A stretch of 18,323 bases of DNA from an uncultured Verrucomicrobiota bacterium (GTDB lineage Bacteria; Verrucomicrobiota; Verrucomicrobiae; Verrucomicrobiales; DEV007): NCBI GenBank assembly GCA_902591645.1, contig CACJBM010000042.1, positions 1 to 18,323 on the forward strand, in the 5' to 3' direction. Within the stretch, counting starts at the first letter, position 1, and the number at the start of each line of letters is the position of its first letter. Positions 1 through 7,892 of this stretch are shown one piece after another. A model generated the notes under the pieces. That model saw only the letters and a program-made list of their open reading frames with translations, ran no database searches and was not told the origin of the DNA. Both the position numbers and the translations under genes were made by a program.

Positions 1-123
1 AAATCATGCTGCAACTTGTTGGAATGCAGAGATCTACGCTTTGGAGTTGAGATTTATCTTTTTCATGAGTTAACAAGTGATTAGCCTCTATAAACTTTAG
101 GGCAATTTCCCTTTAATTATTCA
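1..123. other. Upstream region with no assignable gene
   Basis: No gene can be supported here. On the plus strand, frame 1 is open from the edge to a TAG at 82-84 and frame 2 to a TAA at 71-73, so either could be the tail of a gene lying outside the window. Neither 23-27 residue tail is recognisable. The stretch before the ATG at 124 is AT-rich and has no Shine-Dalgarno sequence close to the start. Confidence 0.4.
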
Positions 124-2271
124 ATGTTAAATAGTCTCAGAAATCTAATAGCGTTCCTATGTTTTTCAGGAGCGTTTAAGTCAGTTTTATTGGCTGCGGG
201 GCCTTTGCCTGAGATTCAAGTTCCCCGTTTATCTGACGGAGCAAAAATAGATGGGATCTTGAATGAGGCACAATGGGATTCAGCTGCAACTATTTCAGAT
301 TTTACTCAGGTCGAACCAATCAGTATGGCTAAGCCGAGTCAACGAACCGAACTTAAGGTGTTCTCAACATCAAAAGCTCTTTATGTTGGGGTCCGTTGCT
401 ATGATTCAGAGCCTGATAAGATTCTAGCCAAGGAAAGACGAAGAGATAATCCCGGTAGAGGTGATGATCGCGTTCGGTTAGTTTTTGATACTTTTGGTAG
501 GGGCATTAACGGTTATTACTTTGGTGTCGCAGGAGGAGGAGGAAAAGCTGATGGGGTAGTAAAGAGCGGGGGAAGGCCTGATCTGACATGGGACACGATA
601 TGGGACTGCGATACTAGTAGGGATTCGAAAGGATGGTACGTTGAGTTTGAGATTCCATTTAGGAGTCTGGCCTTTGATGAAACAAAATCGACCTGGAATT
701 TCAATGTTGAAAGGGAGATTAGAAGAGATCATGAAAGGCTCCGCTGGGCATCGCCTACCCGTCTCAGATCCATGTGGAGCTTACAGGGCCTTGGTAAGTT
801 AAAGGGATTAGAGAATTTGGATACTGGTATGGGTCTTGATTTTAAACCGACATTACTTGGGAGGTATCGTTCAACTGAGTCGGATGGTACGGACTTTGAT
901 TTTGAGCCTTCATTTGATGCGTTCTATAGAATCACTCCCTCACTCACAGCCACCATGACGTGGCAAACAGATTTTGCGGAAACTGATGTCGATGACCGGC
1001 AAGTAAATACGACCCGTTTCCCTTTATTCTTTCCTGAGAAAAGAGCTTTCTTTCTGGAAGATGCTGAAAAATTCGGCTTCGGCGGAATAATGCGTAGCCC
1101 ATTACCCTTCCATTCTAGAACGATAGGGTTGGACTCTGATGGGAACCGTGTTCCGATACAACTCGGGGCCAAGATCACCGGCAAGGCTGATAAATGGAAC
1201 ATTGGTTTGCTTGGTGTCAGACTCGAGCAGACTGATCTGCTTCAAAGTGATGATGTTTATGTCGGCAGGGTATCATATGACCTTTTCAAGGAATCGTCAG
1301 TGGGTGGTATATTTACCCTTGGAGATCCTAGGTCCGATGGGGATGCAGAGACTTTGGGTCTAGATTTCACATTAAAGGACAGTTCTTTCAGAGAACAAAA
1401 GACCGGTATTTTCAGAGGCTGGGCGATGCGCACTGAGACTGATAAGGGAGATGATTATGGCTGGGGACTGACAGGCATCTATCCAAATAAGCCGCTCTAT
1501 GCGAGACTCACTGTTCAGCGAGTAGGTGAAGACCTTGATCCCGCAGCTGGGTTTTTACGGCGACCAGGAATTTATGAGTGGTGGTCTTTTCTTGGTTATG
1601 AGATTTATCCAGAGACTGATTTGATTAACGAAATAGACTTTGATTTAAAGACACACATCGATACAGATTTCGATTCTAATGCACTGACTGAAGAGATTGA
1701 GCTTGAAACCGAATTCGAATTATCGAGTGGTGACTTTGTGACCGTTAGCGTCCAAAGAGAGAGAGACTTATTTGAGAAGGACTTTGAGATTTATGATAAG
1801 ATTATTGTTCCTGAAGGTGATTATTCGTATTGGCGTGCCCGAGCCGGAATAATGACTGCCCAGTCAAGGGGCATATATTTTAGTGCAGGGAGTGACTTAG
1901 GAGTTCGTGATTTTCTTGATGGAACCAAGTACGGCGTAAACGGGAGCGTTGGTTGGCAGCCTTCCCCATCATTTTCTATGGACATCGGTGCAGACATGGA
2001 TTGGTATGAGCTTAAGGGTGGTGAATTTGAAGCTCTAATAGTCAATGGATCGGTCCGTTATACTCCGACCAAGAAACTTTCACTTAGTACCAGAGTCCAG
2101 TTTGATACCGTATCCAATGAGCTTGGTCTTAATTCCAGGATAAGATGGATGGTGAATCCAGCGAGTGATGTGTATTTGGTGTTTAATCAGGGCTACAGGC
2201 GTTTTGATGATCGTTTTGATAGGACTCTCACTGAGGGAGTTGTCAAAGCGGGTTGGACTTTTAGATTCTAA
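124..2271 (+). CDS. DUF5916 outer-membrane beta-barrel protein with N-terminal CBM9-like domain
   Basis: A 715-residue protein with an N-terminal hydrophobic export signal (about residues 1-25). It continues into a CBM9-like beta-sandwich (about 30-215), recognisable from the IDGILNEAQWDSA motif and the WYVEFEIPFRSL segment. From about residue 240 it is a series of amphipathic strands. The block RFPLFFPEKRAFFLE near residues 298-312 is the hallmark of the DUF5916 family. The protein ends in Trp-Thr-Phe-Arg-Phe, and a C-terminal aromatic residue is the usual signal for BAM-mediated barrel insertion. Family members are thought to be outer-membrane proteins of carbohydrate-using bacteria, but no substrate is established. 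The ATG at 124 was chosen because it precedes the signal peptide directly; no good ribosome binding site is visible. The next gene starts 53 nt downstream on the same strand and may be cotranscribed. Confidence 0.88.
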   Translation: MLNSLRNLIAFLCFSGAFKSVLLAAGPLPEIQVPRLSDGAKIDGILNEAQWDSAATISDFTQVEPISMAKPSQRTELKVFSTSKALYVGVRCYDSEPDKILAKERRRDNPGRGDDRVRLVFDTFGRGINGYYFGVAGGGGKADGVVKSGGRPDLTWDTIWDCDTSRDSKGWYVEFEIPFRSLAFDETKSTWNFNVEREIRRDHERLRWASPTRLRSMWSLQGLGKLKGLENLDTGMGLDFKPTLLGRYRSTESDGTDFDFEPSFDAFYRITPSLTATMTWQTDFAETDVDDRQVNTTRFPLFFPEKRAFFLEDAEKFGFGGIMRSPLPFHSRTIGLDSDGNRVPIQLGAKITGKADKWNIGLLGVRLEQTDLLQSDDVYVGRVSYDLFKESSVGGIFTLGDPRSDGDAETLGLDFTLKDSSFREQKTGIFRGWAMRTETDKGDDYGWGLTGIYPNKPLYARLTVQRVGEDLDPAAGFLRRPGIYEWWSFLGYEIYPETDLINEIDFDLKTHIDTDFDSNALTEEIELETEFELSSGDFVTVSVQRERDLFEKDFEIYDKIIVPEGDYSYWRARAGIMTAQSRGIYFSAGSDLGVRDFLDGTKYGVNGSVGWQPSPSFSMDIGADMDWYELKGGEFEALIVNGSVRYTPTKKLSLSTRVQFDTVSNELGLNSRIRWMVNPASDVYLVFNQGYRRFDDRFDRTLTEGVVKAGWTFRF

Positions 2272-2312
2272 TCTTGTATCCATTAATTTCCGCTATGGAA
2301 ATGAGCAAAGCA

Positions 2313-2316
2313 GAGG
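2313..2316 (+). promoter_or_regulatory. Shine-Dalgarno GAGG deciding the start of the AroE-like gene
   Basis: GAGG lies 8 nt before the ATG at 2325. The upstream in-frame starts (TTG 2274, ATG 2295, ATG 2301) have no comparable site. Starting at 2325 also puts the conserved YFIGVTTGSSSS strand at the extreme N-terminus, where the shikimate-binding strand of AroE lies. Confidence 0.5.
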
Positions 2317-2324
2317 TGCCGACC

Positions 2325-3239
2325 ATGTATTTTATCGGTGTGACAACAGGATCTTCATCCAGTGTCAGAATATTCCCAAAGTGGGCCGAGATCCTAGGAC
2401 TGGGGCAATGTAATCTCGTAGGCATCGACATGGAAATTCATGACAGACCCGAAAATTATCGTGAAGTTGTAGAGTTCATTAAATCTGATCCTTTGTCTTT
2501 AGGTGCTCTGGTAACGACCCATAAGATGGATCTCCTTGCTGCTAGTGAGGCTTACTTTGATGAGTTGGATCCGCTCGCAAAGGAATTAGGAGAAGTAAGT
2601 AGTATTTATAAGAGGGGAGGGAAACTTTGCGGCAGAGCCACGGATCCGACTTGTGGAGGCATGGCTTTGGAAAGATTTATGCCGGATGATCATTTTAGTA
2701 AATCAGGGGCTGAGGCTTTGATACTCGGGGCCGGTGGTTCTTCATTGGCATTAGTATGGTATTTTCTCAATGGAGCCCGAGCTGATGATTGCCCATCAAA
2801 GATCCATATAGCGAACAGGAGTCAGGGCCGTCTTGATAATCTTATAAGAACTGCTGAGCTTTGGGGCGCTAAAGGCCGCGTGATACCGTATCTTACATCT
2901 GAGCCTCGGTTAGCAGATCAGATTATGGATGAACTTCCTGTTGCTTCGATGGTAGTTAACGCGACGGGCCTTGGGAAGGATGGCCCCGGTTCACCCTTAA
3001 CGGACCAGGCTTCTTTTCCTGAATGTGGGGTTATCTGGGAATTTAATTATCGTGGAGAGCTAAGATTTTTACAGCAGGCAAAGAAGCAGAGAGAGGATAA
3101 GTCCCTTTTAATAGAAGATGGATGGGACTATTTTGTGCTGGGTTGGGCTCAGGTCATTGGTGATGTTTTTGACGTGGAAGTCCCGGTTACTGGTTTCTTA
3201 TTTGACGAGCTTTCTGAGCAGGCCAAAAAATTACGATAA
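2325..3239 (+). CDS. Divergent shikimate dehydrogenase (AroE) family oxidoreductase
   Basis: A 304-residue protein of normal AroE length, predicted cytoplasmic and NAD(P)-dependent. The N-terminal serine cluster (residues 10-13) matches the substrate-binding serines. VTTHK supplies the catalytic lysine (K67), and ATD supplies the paired aspartate (D107). GAGGSSLAL (135-143) is the dinucleotide-binding turn, ANRS (163-166) resembles the NADP phosphate-binding NRT motif, and VNATGLG (211-217) and a glutamine near 276 are also conserved. The usual NVTxPxK has become VTTHK and the SPxxHN segment is replaced, so the substrate may be a quinate-like or other hydroxy-acid compound rather than shikimate. 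No other aromatic-pathway gene is nearby. It follows the DUF5916 gene closely and ends directly in a hairpin terminator. The family assignment is solid; the reaction is inferred. Confidence 0.82.
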   Translation: MYFIGVTTGSSSSVRIFPKWAEILGLGQCNLVGIDMEIHDRPENYREVVEFIKSDPLSLGALVTTHKMDLLAASEAYFDELDPLAKELGEVSSIYKRGGKLCGRATDPTCGGMALERFMPDDHFSKSGAEALILGAGGSSLALVWYFLNGARADDCPSKIHIANRSQGRLDNLIRTAELWGAKGRVIPYLTSEPRLADQIMDELPVASMVVNATGLGKDGPGSPLTDQASFPECGVIWEFNYRGELRFLQQAKKQREDKSLLIEDGWDYFVLGWAQVIGDVFDVEVPVTGFLFDELSEQAKKLR

Positions 3240-3240
3240 A

Positions 3241-3270
3241 AAAAGGGGTGCCCTTACGGACACCCCTTTT
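3241..3270. terminator. Bidirectional rho-independent terminator
   Basis: A perfect 10-bp stem, AAAAGGGGTG (3241-3250) against CACCCCTTTT (3261-3270), with a 10-nt loop. It begins 2 nt after the TAA of the AroE-like gene. An A-run at 3238-3244 becomes a U-tract on the opposite transcript, so the same hairpin can also end the convergent MFS transcript, whose stop codon is at 3306-3308. Confidence 0.88.
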
Positions 3271-3305
3271 GTAATTTGTTCCTTACAAGGAAACTTTTAT
3301 ACTTT

Positions 3306-4901
3306 TCAACCGTCCGAAGCAGAGCTTTCGTCGCCTCCGCCCAGTTCAACAGGCTTATATCCTCCTCTGGATCTGAAATACATATAAATAGCGATATATG
3401 CTATTAACATACTTAACGGGAACACGGTCATGCTCCCCAGAGCTTTGGGTGCGCTACCTGCCCTCGCATCAGCGACTATCTTTTTGTCTTCTTCGCTAGC
3501 ATCTGCCAGTTTTTCATCAACGGCAGTGTCAGTGAGAACTTCATAATTAATGATCTTATAAATGTTCTTAGCTTCTGTCGCTTCTTCAATGACTGCTCCA
3601 TCTTTAACTAATGCTGCATTTCCTGTGCTTGCTACTTCCGAGATTTCTTTATTCGCTTGAATGGCTCCGATTAATGGGAATCCAAGAACACCGACAGCAA
3701 GCATACCGATTCCCGATACAGCGTTAAGTGTCAGGGCACCTCCTTTAGGGGTCTGCTCTGAAACAATGCCAAGCATAGTTGGCCAGAAGAAAGTCTTACC
3801 CAATGCATATAGTGTAGCTGCTACGAAAATCATTCCTACTCCAGCTGCTCCTGCTCCGGCCAATGCTGCGAGGCCAGCGATTGCCAGAACCGAACTCAGT
3901 ATGAGAAGCGGTAAGGGGTTAAGAGCATGGACAATTGGCCCAGCAAGGAACCGCAGTCCCATCATAATGATTGATGTGTAAACGAGGATCCAGCCAGCAT
4001 GAAAGGTCACGGCTTCAGCCATGATACCACTAATCCAGCCATCTGTACCAATCTCTGTTGTCGCGAGCGGTATCATTATTAGTATGAGAATGCCCATTAG
4101 TCCGCGGCCAGGGCTTTGGGTGTAAAATCCAAAAGCAGCAACAAATGCTATACATATTCCAATCCAAAGATTTTGAAGGTCTGGGAATTCAGTGACCAAC
4201 TGGAGATAAATCAGAATCGCTACTACCGCAGCTCCGAATACTCCGAATTCGCTTAACATTTCTTTGTAGCTGACTCCTGATGCGACCCTTTCCTGAACAG
4301 GGAACTGTTCTTTAATAAGCATCCCGAGGTAGATGAATGCCGGAACTACGATGATTCCTAGCTTGATTGGCCATCCAAAATTATCTCCCATGAAAATAAC
4401 AATCATTCCTGCAATCACGAGTCCGCCAGGCCATCCTGCGTGAAGAATGTTAAGCCACTTGGTCTTGTCCTTGGTGAACATAGTGGCTACGACGGGGTTG
4501 ATGAATGCTTCGACCGTTCCATTACCTAAGGCAAGAATCAAGCCGCCCCAGTATAGCATGCTCGCGCCAGTCGCAGCATCGCCGCCTTGAGCTATGTTTA
4601 ATCCTACGATTCCCATGATTGCCCAAATAATTTGGCATACCGCGGCAAAGATCATGGAGAATTTGTATCCTACCTTATCAATGATAAGGCTGAAAAGGAT
4701 GATGCTGATTGCAAAGGGCCAGATTTGTATCCCCTTGAACTTTCCTACTTCTGCTGGGTCTAATCCCAGTAGGGTGTCTGTTATGGCTGGATCATCAAGG
4801 AGAAACATCCTTGTGATGAATCCAAATGAAGTCGTTATCAGTGCGATAAAACATCCCCAGAAGAGAGCTTTACTTGGTTTGTTGTCTGCCGAATCGGTCA
4901 T
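3306..4901 (-). CDS. MFS transporter, probably a sugar symporter
   Basis: A 531-residue inner-membrane carrier with about twelve hydrophobic segments spread over residues 12-508. The first begins at KALFWGCFIALITTSFGF. IIDKVGYK (73-80) stands at the loop 2-3 position of major facilitator proteins. The stretch around residues 128-165 (NGTVEAFINP, then LNILHAGWPGG) resembles the FucP/GlcP-type sugar:H+ symporters, which suggests a sugar substrate, but this cannot be fixed from sequence alone. A hydrophilic stretch of about 73 residues (416-488) separates the last two membrane segments, much longer than usual. The C-terminus is glycine/serine/acid-rich. It is transcribed alone, convergent with the AroE-like gene and divergent from the haem A synthase. 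The ATG at 4901 has no clear Shine-Dalgarno sequence. Confidence 0.85.
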   Translation of the reverse strand: MTDSADNKPSKALFWGCFIALITTSFGFITRMFLLDDPAITDTLLGLDPAEVGKFKGIQIWPFAISIILFSLIIDKVGYKFSMIFAAVCQIIWAIMGIVGLNIAQGGDAATGASMLYWGGLILALGNGTVEAFINPVVATMFTKDKTKWLNILHAGWPGGLVIAGMIVIFMGDNFGWPIKLGIIVVPAFIYLGMLIKEQFPVQERVASGVSYKEMLSEFGVFGAAVVAILIYLQLVTEFPDLQNLWIGICIAFVAAFGFYTQSPGRGLMGILILIMIPLATTEIGTDGWISGIMAEAVTFHAGWILVYTSIIMMGLRFLAGPIVHALNPLPLLILSSVLAIAGLAALAGAGAAGVGMIFVAATLYALGKTFFWPTMLGIVSEQTPKGGALTLNAVSGIGMLAVGVLGFPLIGAIQANKEISEVASTGNAALVKDGAVIEEATEAKNIYKIINYEVLTDTAVDEKLADASEEDKKIVADARAGSAPKALGSMTVFPLSMLIAYIAIYMYFRSRGGYKPVELGGGDESSASDG

Positions 4902-5125
4902 AATTATAGGTTTTATTTAGAGTTAGAGAGCGTTTTACAATCCCCTAATATGCTGGCGAGATTAGTTTGCCAATCACAAAGTGTGGGGTGACGTGGTCAG
5001 ATATTAATATATTGTAATAATTTAGTCTTCTTAAGCATTTGAGCAACTAATTTCATTATTTGGCTAAATTTCCTATTTTTCCCTATATTTTAGTTATTTC
5101 TGTATTAATTAAGCGGTAATATTTG
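4902..5125. promoter_or_regulatory. Divergent intergenic region between MFS and ctaA genes
   Basis: A 224-bp region, very AT-rich from about 5000 to 5115. It separates two genes transcribed away from each other and so must hold both promoters. No convincing -35/-10 pair with correct spacing, operator palindrome or riboswitch could be identified by eye. Confidence 0.45.
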
Positions 5126-6121
5126 ATGACTGTTTACCAAAAAACGGCTCTCGCGGCTCTTTTGGCGACTGTTTTCCTTATTTTTGTAGGAGCAATAGTA
5201 AGGGTGACTGGGTCAGGTCTGGGCTGTCCAGATTGGCCAACTTGCTGGGGAGAACTGATTCCACCGACGAGTCTGGAGCAGGTAGATTTTGATCGGCTCG
5301 ATATTGCTAAATTTCAAAAGCGCGATCCTGGAATAACTAAAGAAACCTTGTCTGCGGAATTTAATCCGATCCATGTCTGGATCGAATTTATTAACCGTCT
5401 AGTGAGCCTTCCCGTGGGACTCTTTACGCTGGCTACTTTTCTATTCAGCTTTCAGTTCTTAAGAAAAAGACCATCCGTATTCATCGCATCTATTTCTGCT
5501 CTGGTCCTTGTCCTTACCAATGCTGTGATGGGAGCAATTGTGGTTCGTTCGGGCCTTAAGCCTGGGGTCATTACTTTACACATGGCATTAGCAATGACTC
5601 TCCTTTGTGTTCTGGTCTATGCTGTTTATCTGGGAGGAGACAGAAGGCCTCAGGTCAATCTTAACGGGACTGGGTCTGTAAGGCTTTTATTAGTCGTTCT
5701 TTTCTTTGCCTGTATTGGTGAAGGCGTCATGGGGTCTCAGGTCAGGGAATTAACGGATGAGCTTGCATTGAAATTTAAAGACATTCCCAGAAATGTATGG
5801 CACGAGACCCTAGAGCAAAAACCGATTTACTTAATACACCGAAGTTTTTCTTGGGTTATTTTTGTGCTCGGCGCTATGACTTTCTTTAAGACAAGAAGAG
5901 CCACGGGGGACCTTGCTCAATTTTGTCTTAAAACAGTTTGCGGTATTATTTTGGCACAGATGGTCCTTGGGATCCTGATGTCACATGTTTCTGTGCACCC
6001 AGTAGTTCAGGTCCTGCACATAGGACTCTCCTCAATACTTGTCGTCACACTGTTCTGGCTATTGATTGCTAGCCGGTCCGCAGGGATTGAAAATCCTAAA
6101 GAAATTAATCAGACGAATTGA
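5126..6121 (+). CDS. ctaA: Haem A synthase, COX15/CtaA family
   Basis: A 331-residue polytopic membrane protein of normal family length with about eight membrane segments. It oxidises haem O to haem A for cytochrome c/quinol oxidases. Diagnostic features are VRVTGSGLGCPDWPTCWG (residues 25-42, with the loop cysteines C34 and C40), WIEFINRL with the conserved glutamate E87, and histidines H152 (ITLHMAL), H238 (IHRSFSW) and H298 (VLHIGLS). In Bacillus CtaA the first histidine sits in ExxHR; here that position is N90, with a histidine at 83 instead. I recall ExxNR also in Bacteroidetes-type members. No oxidase subunit or ctaB gene is adjacent. The ATG at 5126 was preferred over the TTG immediately before it. 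The gene ends 3 nt from the convergent neighbour. Confidence 0.92.
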   Translation: MTVYQKTALAALLATVFLIFVGAIVRVTGSGLGCPDWPTCWGELIPPTSLEQVDFDRLDIAKFQKRDPGITKETLSAEFNPIHVWIEFINRLVSLPVGLFTLATFLFSFQFLRKRPSVFIASISALVLVLTNAVMGAIVVRSGLKPGVITLHMALAMTLLCVLVYAVYLGGDRRPQVNLNGTGSVRLLLVVLFFACIGEGVMGSQVRELTDELALKFKDIPRNVWHETLEQKPIYLIHRSFSWVIFVLGAMTFFKTRRATGDLAQFCLKTVCGIILAQMVLGILMSHVSVHPVVQVLHIGLSSILVVTLFWLLIASRSAGIENPKEINQTN

Positions 6122-6124
6122 TTT

Positions 6125-7669
6125 CTACTTAATGGTAGGAAGGTAACGGTAGTAAACCTCAAGCATCAAGGTGCAGAGTGTTGTGGAATAGATCTTACCA
6201 TCTTGTCCGACCTGACCGTGCCCGGCAGATGCGGGCCAGGAGCCGTCTTTTTCCTGAGCCTTGGCCATGATGTCCTGATAAGTTTTATTATAATCTTTCC
6301 AATGCTTACCCTGTTTTTGAAAGGCTGCCTGCGAATGATAGTACCAGGAATAAACTTGGTTTGGCTGAAAACTCTTGGGGAACCTGCTGTTGATGAGGTC
6401 AAGGGCCTTGTCCTCGAGTTGTGATGGGGCACCGAGCATCCTTGCACAGACTGCTCCGACGCCAGTCAGGCTCAGTTTGCCTTTCTGGCCATCATTGACC
6501 CGGTACTTCCAGAAACCGTCAGTTCCTTTAGGATCTTCGGCAGCTTTAAGATAACGGATCGCTTTTTTCATGGAAGTCTCGAGTCCTGAGAACTTGAGGC
6601 CGGTCAGCTGGGCAGCTTTGAGGGCCTGAACGTTCCAACCCGAGACAGACAGGTCACCGGTTCCGTTCGATCCGTATGAGTAGAGCCAACCTCCACCGTT
6701 CGTTTGTCCTTCGATGATAACAGGGACCGCCTTCTTCAGACTTGGAGAAATGCGTTTGAACGGCTTGCGTGCGTTCTTATTCATTGAGTAGGCTTCTGCG
6801 AGAGCGTAAACTGCTATCCCATGCTCGTAGGACAGGTTCCGGTCATTGGTAGTGCACATCCGGCCCTTTCCCTTTTCTGCAACCGTAACGAGAAAGCCGA
6901 TCGCTTTCTTGACGGTTTCACCGAACTCAGGAGAGTCTACAGTTTCGCAGTGACCGGAATAAGCGAGTAAAGCAAAGGCTGTCATCGCTACAGGGAACTT
7001 GGTCCCCCAATTCCCATCAGGCTGTTGCTGAGTTTTGAGCCAGCGAAGAGCCGCTAGTACCTGACGGTCCATCGATGCTTTGCCGCCGGCCTTACGTAAC
7101 CGAGCGATCCTGTCCGCAGAGTTGCAACGGCCTTTCATGACGCCTGGAACACCTATGCCTCCGCCGATACCATCACCGAATCCGCCAGCACCGAATCCGT
7201 CTCCGAAAGAGGATCCGAAATCTGGTGAGTCAATGTTGTCTATGGATGGTACTGAGATTGGTGATGCCTTGTTGGCTGATATGGCGCTACTAGGCTTGGA
7301 TGATGGGCGAGAAGGTTTTTGTCGAACGCTTTGCTGAAAGCTCTTCTTCTCAACCTGGGCATCTTTCTCACCCTGAGTAGCTGCAACAACGAGTTCGATC
7401 TCTTCTTCCTGAAATGCAGTGATCGCCCAAAAATATAAGACAACCATGAGTAGGGTGGTCATTCCTATAGAAATAAACAAAGAAAAAGCTTTGTTACGTT
7501 TTTCTATCCTTTTGACCACGTCCTCTATTGATTCTTGAGGATCTAGTTCAGGATTATCGCCAATGGTCGAAGCCGGCGCATAAGCAGGGTCAGGAACGAA
7601 ACCCTGATGGCCTTGATTGGGCTGGTTAGGGTTAAATTGTTGGTTGGGGTCTTGAGGTGGTTGTTGCAT
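6125..7669 (-). CDS. Membrane-anchored prenyltransferase/squalene-oxidase-repeat protein
   Basis: A 514-residue protein. Residues 1-40 are rich in Pro, Gln and Asn. An acidic/basic helix (44-60) precedes one membrane segment (about 62-85). A low-complexity linker rich in Ser/Pro/Lys and then Gly/Phe (about 105-177) follows. The C-terminal part (about 198-514) is an alpha/alpha-toroid with squalene-cyclase-type repeats: ALRWLKTQQQPDGNWG (207-222), later QTNGGGWLYSYG and EKDGSWPASAGHGQ. The topology suggests a short cytoplasmic tail and a periplasmic toroid. The acid motif of true squalene-hopene cyclases (DxDD) is not seen, so a terpene cyclase activity should not be assumed. Similar proteins are common and uncharacterised in planctomycetes and verrucomicrobia. 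It is convergent with ctaA. Confidence 0.82.
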   Translation of the reverse strand: MQQPPQDPNQQFNPNQPNQGHQGFVPDPAYAPASTIGDNPELDPQESIEDVVKRIEKRNKAFSLFISIGMTTLLMVVLYFWAITAFQEEEIELVVAATQGEKDAQVEKKSFQQSVRQKPSRPSSKPSSAISANKASPISVPSIDNIDSPDFGSSFGDGFGAGGFGDGIGGGIGVPGVMKGRCNSADRIARLRKAGGKASMDRQVLAALRWLKTQQQPDGNWGTKFPVAMTAFALLAYSGHCETVDSPEFGETVKKAIGFLVTVAEKGKGRMCTTNDRNLSYEHGIAVYALAEAYSMNKNARKPFKRISPSLKKAVPVIIEGQTNGGGWLYSYGSNGTGDLSVSGWNVQALKAAQLTGLKFSGLETSMKKAIRYLKAAEDPKGTDGFWKYRVNDGQKGKLSLTGVGAVCARMLGAPSQLEDKALDLINSRFPKSFQPNQVYSWYYHSQAAFQKQGKHWKDYNKTYQDIMAKAQEKDGSWPASAGHGQVGQDGKIYSTTLCTLMLEVYYRYLPTIK

Positions 7670-7811
7670 GGCCTTTAATCTGAGATGAACCCTCTTTATT
7701 AGAGATATTACCTTTTTCTGTGTGCTTATATAATAGATCTAGCTTGGTGTTCTGCCAAGTTCTGATTGTTAACTGTATAACTGATGGAGAGGAATTTTAT
7801 TAGGTTTTAAA
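7670..7811. promoter_or_regulatory. Divergent intergenic region with a small hairpin
   Basis: This region lies between the squalene-repeat gene and the lipoprotein unit. CTTGG (7743-7747) pairs with CCAAG (7755-7759) across a 7-nt loop; the stem is too short and lacks a T-run, so it is not called a terminator. A purine-rich GGAGAGGA at 7786-7793 looks like a strong Shine-Dalgarno sequence but has no start codon at workable spacing. No promoter pair is convincing. Confidence 0.3.
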
Positions 7812-7892
7812 ATGATTATAGTTAAATATCAGTATCTTTCCTCACCTTTATGGTGTTTTTTAAGGGTAATTATTGTGATCTTCATATTCTAA
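7812..7892 (+). CDS. Possible 26-residue leader peptide overlapping the lipoprotein start
   Basis: A short ORF runs from ATG 7812 to TAA 7890-7892. It codes for 26 residues beginning MIIVKYQYL and ending in a hydrophobic half, VIIVIFIF. Its last stop base is the A of the lipoprotein ATG (TAATG), the classical arrangement for translational coupling. A weak AGG lies 7 nt before the ATG. The downstream ATG lacks its own Shine-Dalgarno sequence, which fits coupling. It could equally be a chance ORF in AT-rich DNA; there is no family evidence. Confidence 0.25.
   Translation: MIIVKYQYLSSPLWCFLRVIIVIFIF

Noticed and set aside
70..94. TTAACA (70-75) and TATAAA (89-94) as a promoter for the DUF5916 gene
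   Set aside because: The spacer is only 13 bp, too short for a sigma-70 type promoter.
2274..2324. TTG start at 2274 giving a 321-residue AroE-like protein
   Set aside because: It adds 17 residues with no family counterpart, while ATG 2325 has GAGG at 8-nt spacing.
3661..3981. Plus-strand ORF of 106 codons inside the MFS gene
   Set aside because: It lies wholly antisense to a clear transporter frame and has no recognisable features.
7743..7759. Hairpin CTTGG/CCAAG in the divergent region before the lipoprotein
   Set aside because: A five-pair stem without a T-run or conserved setting is likely by chance.
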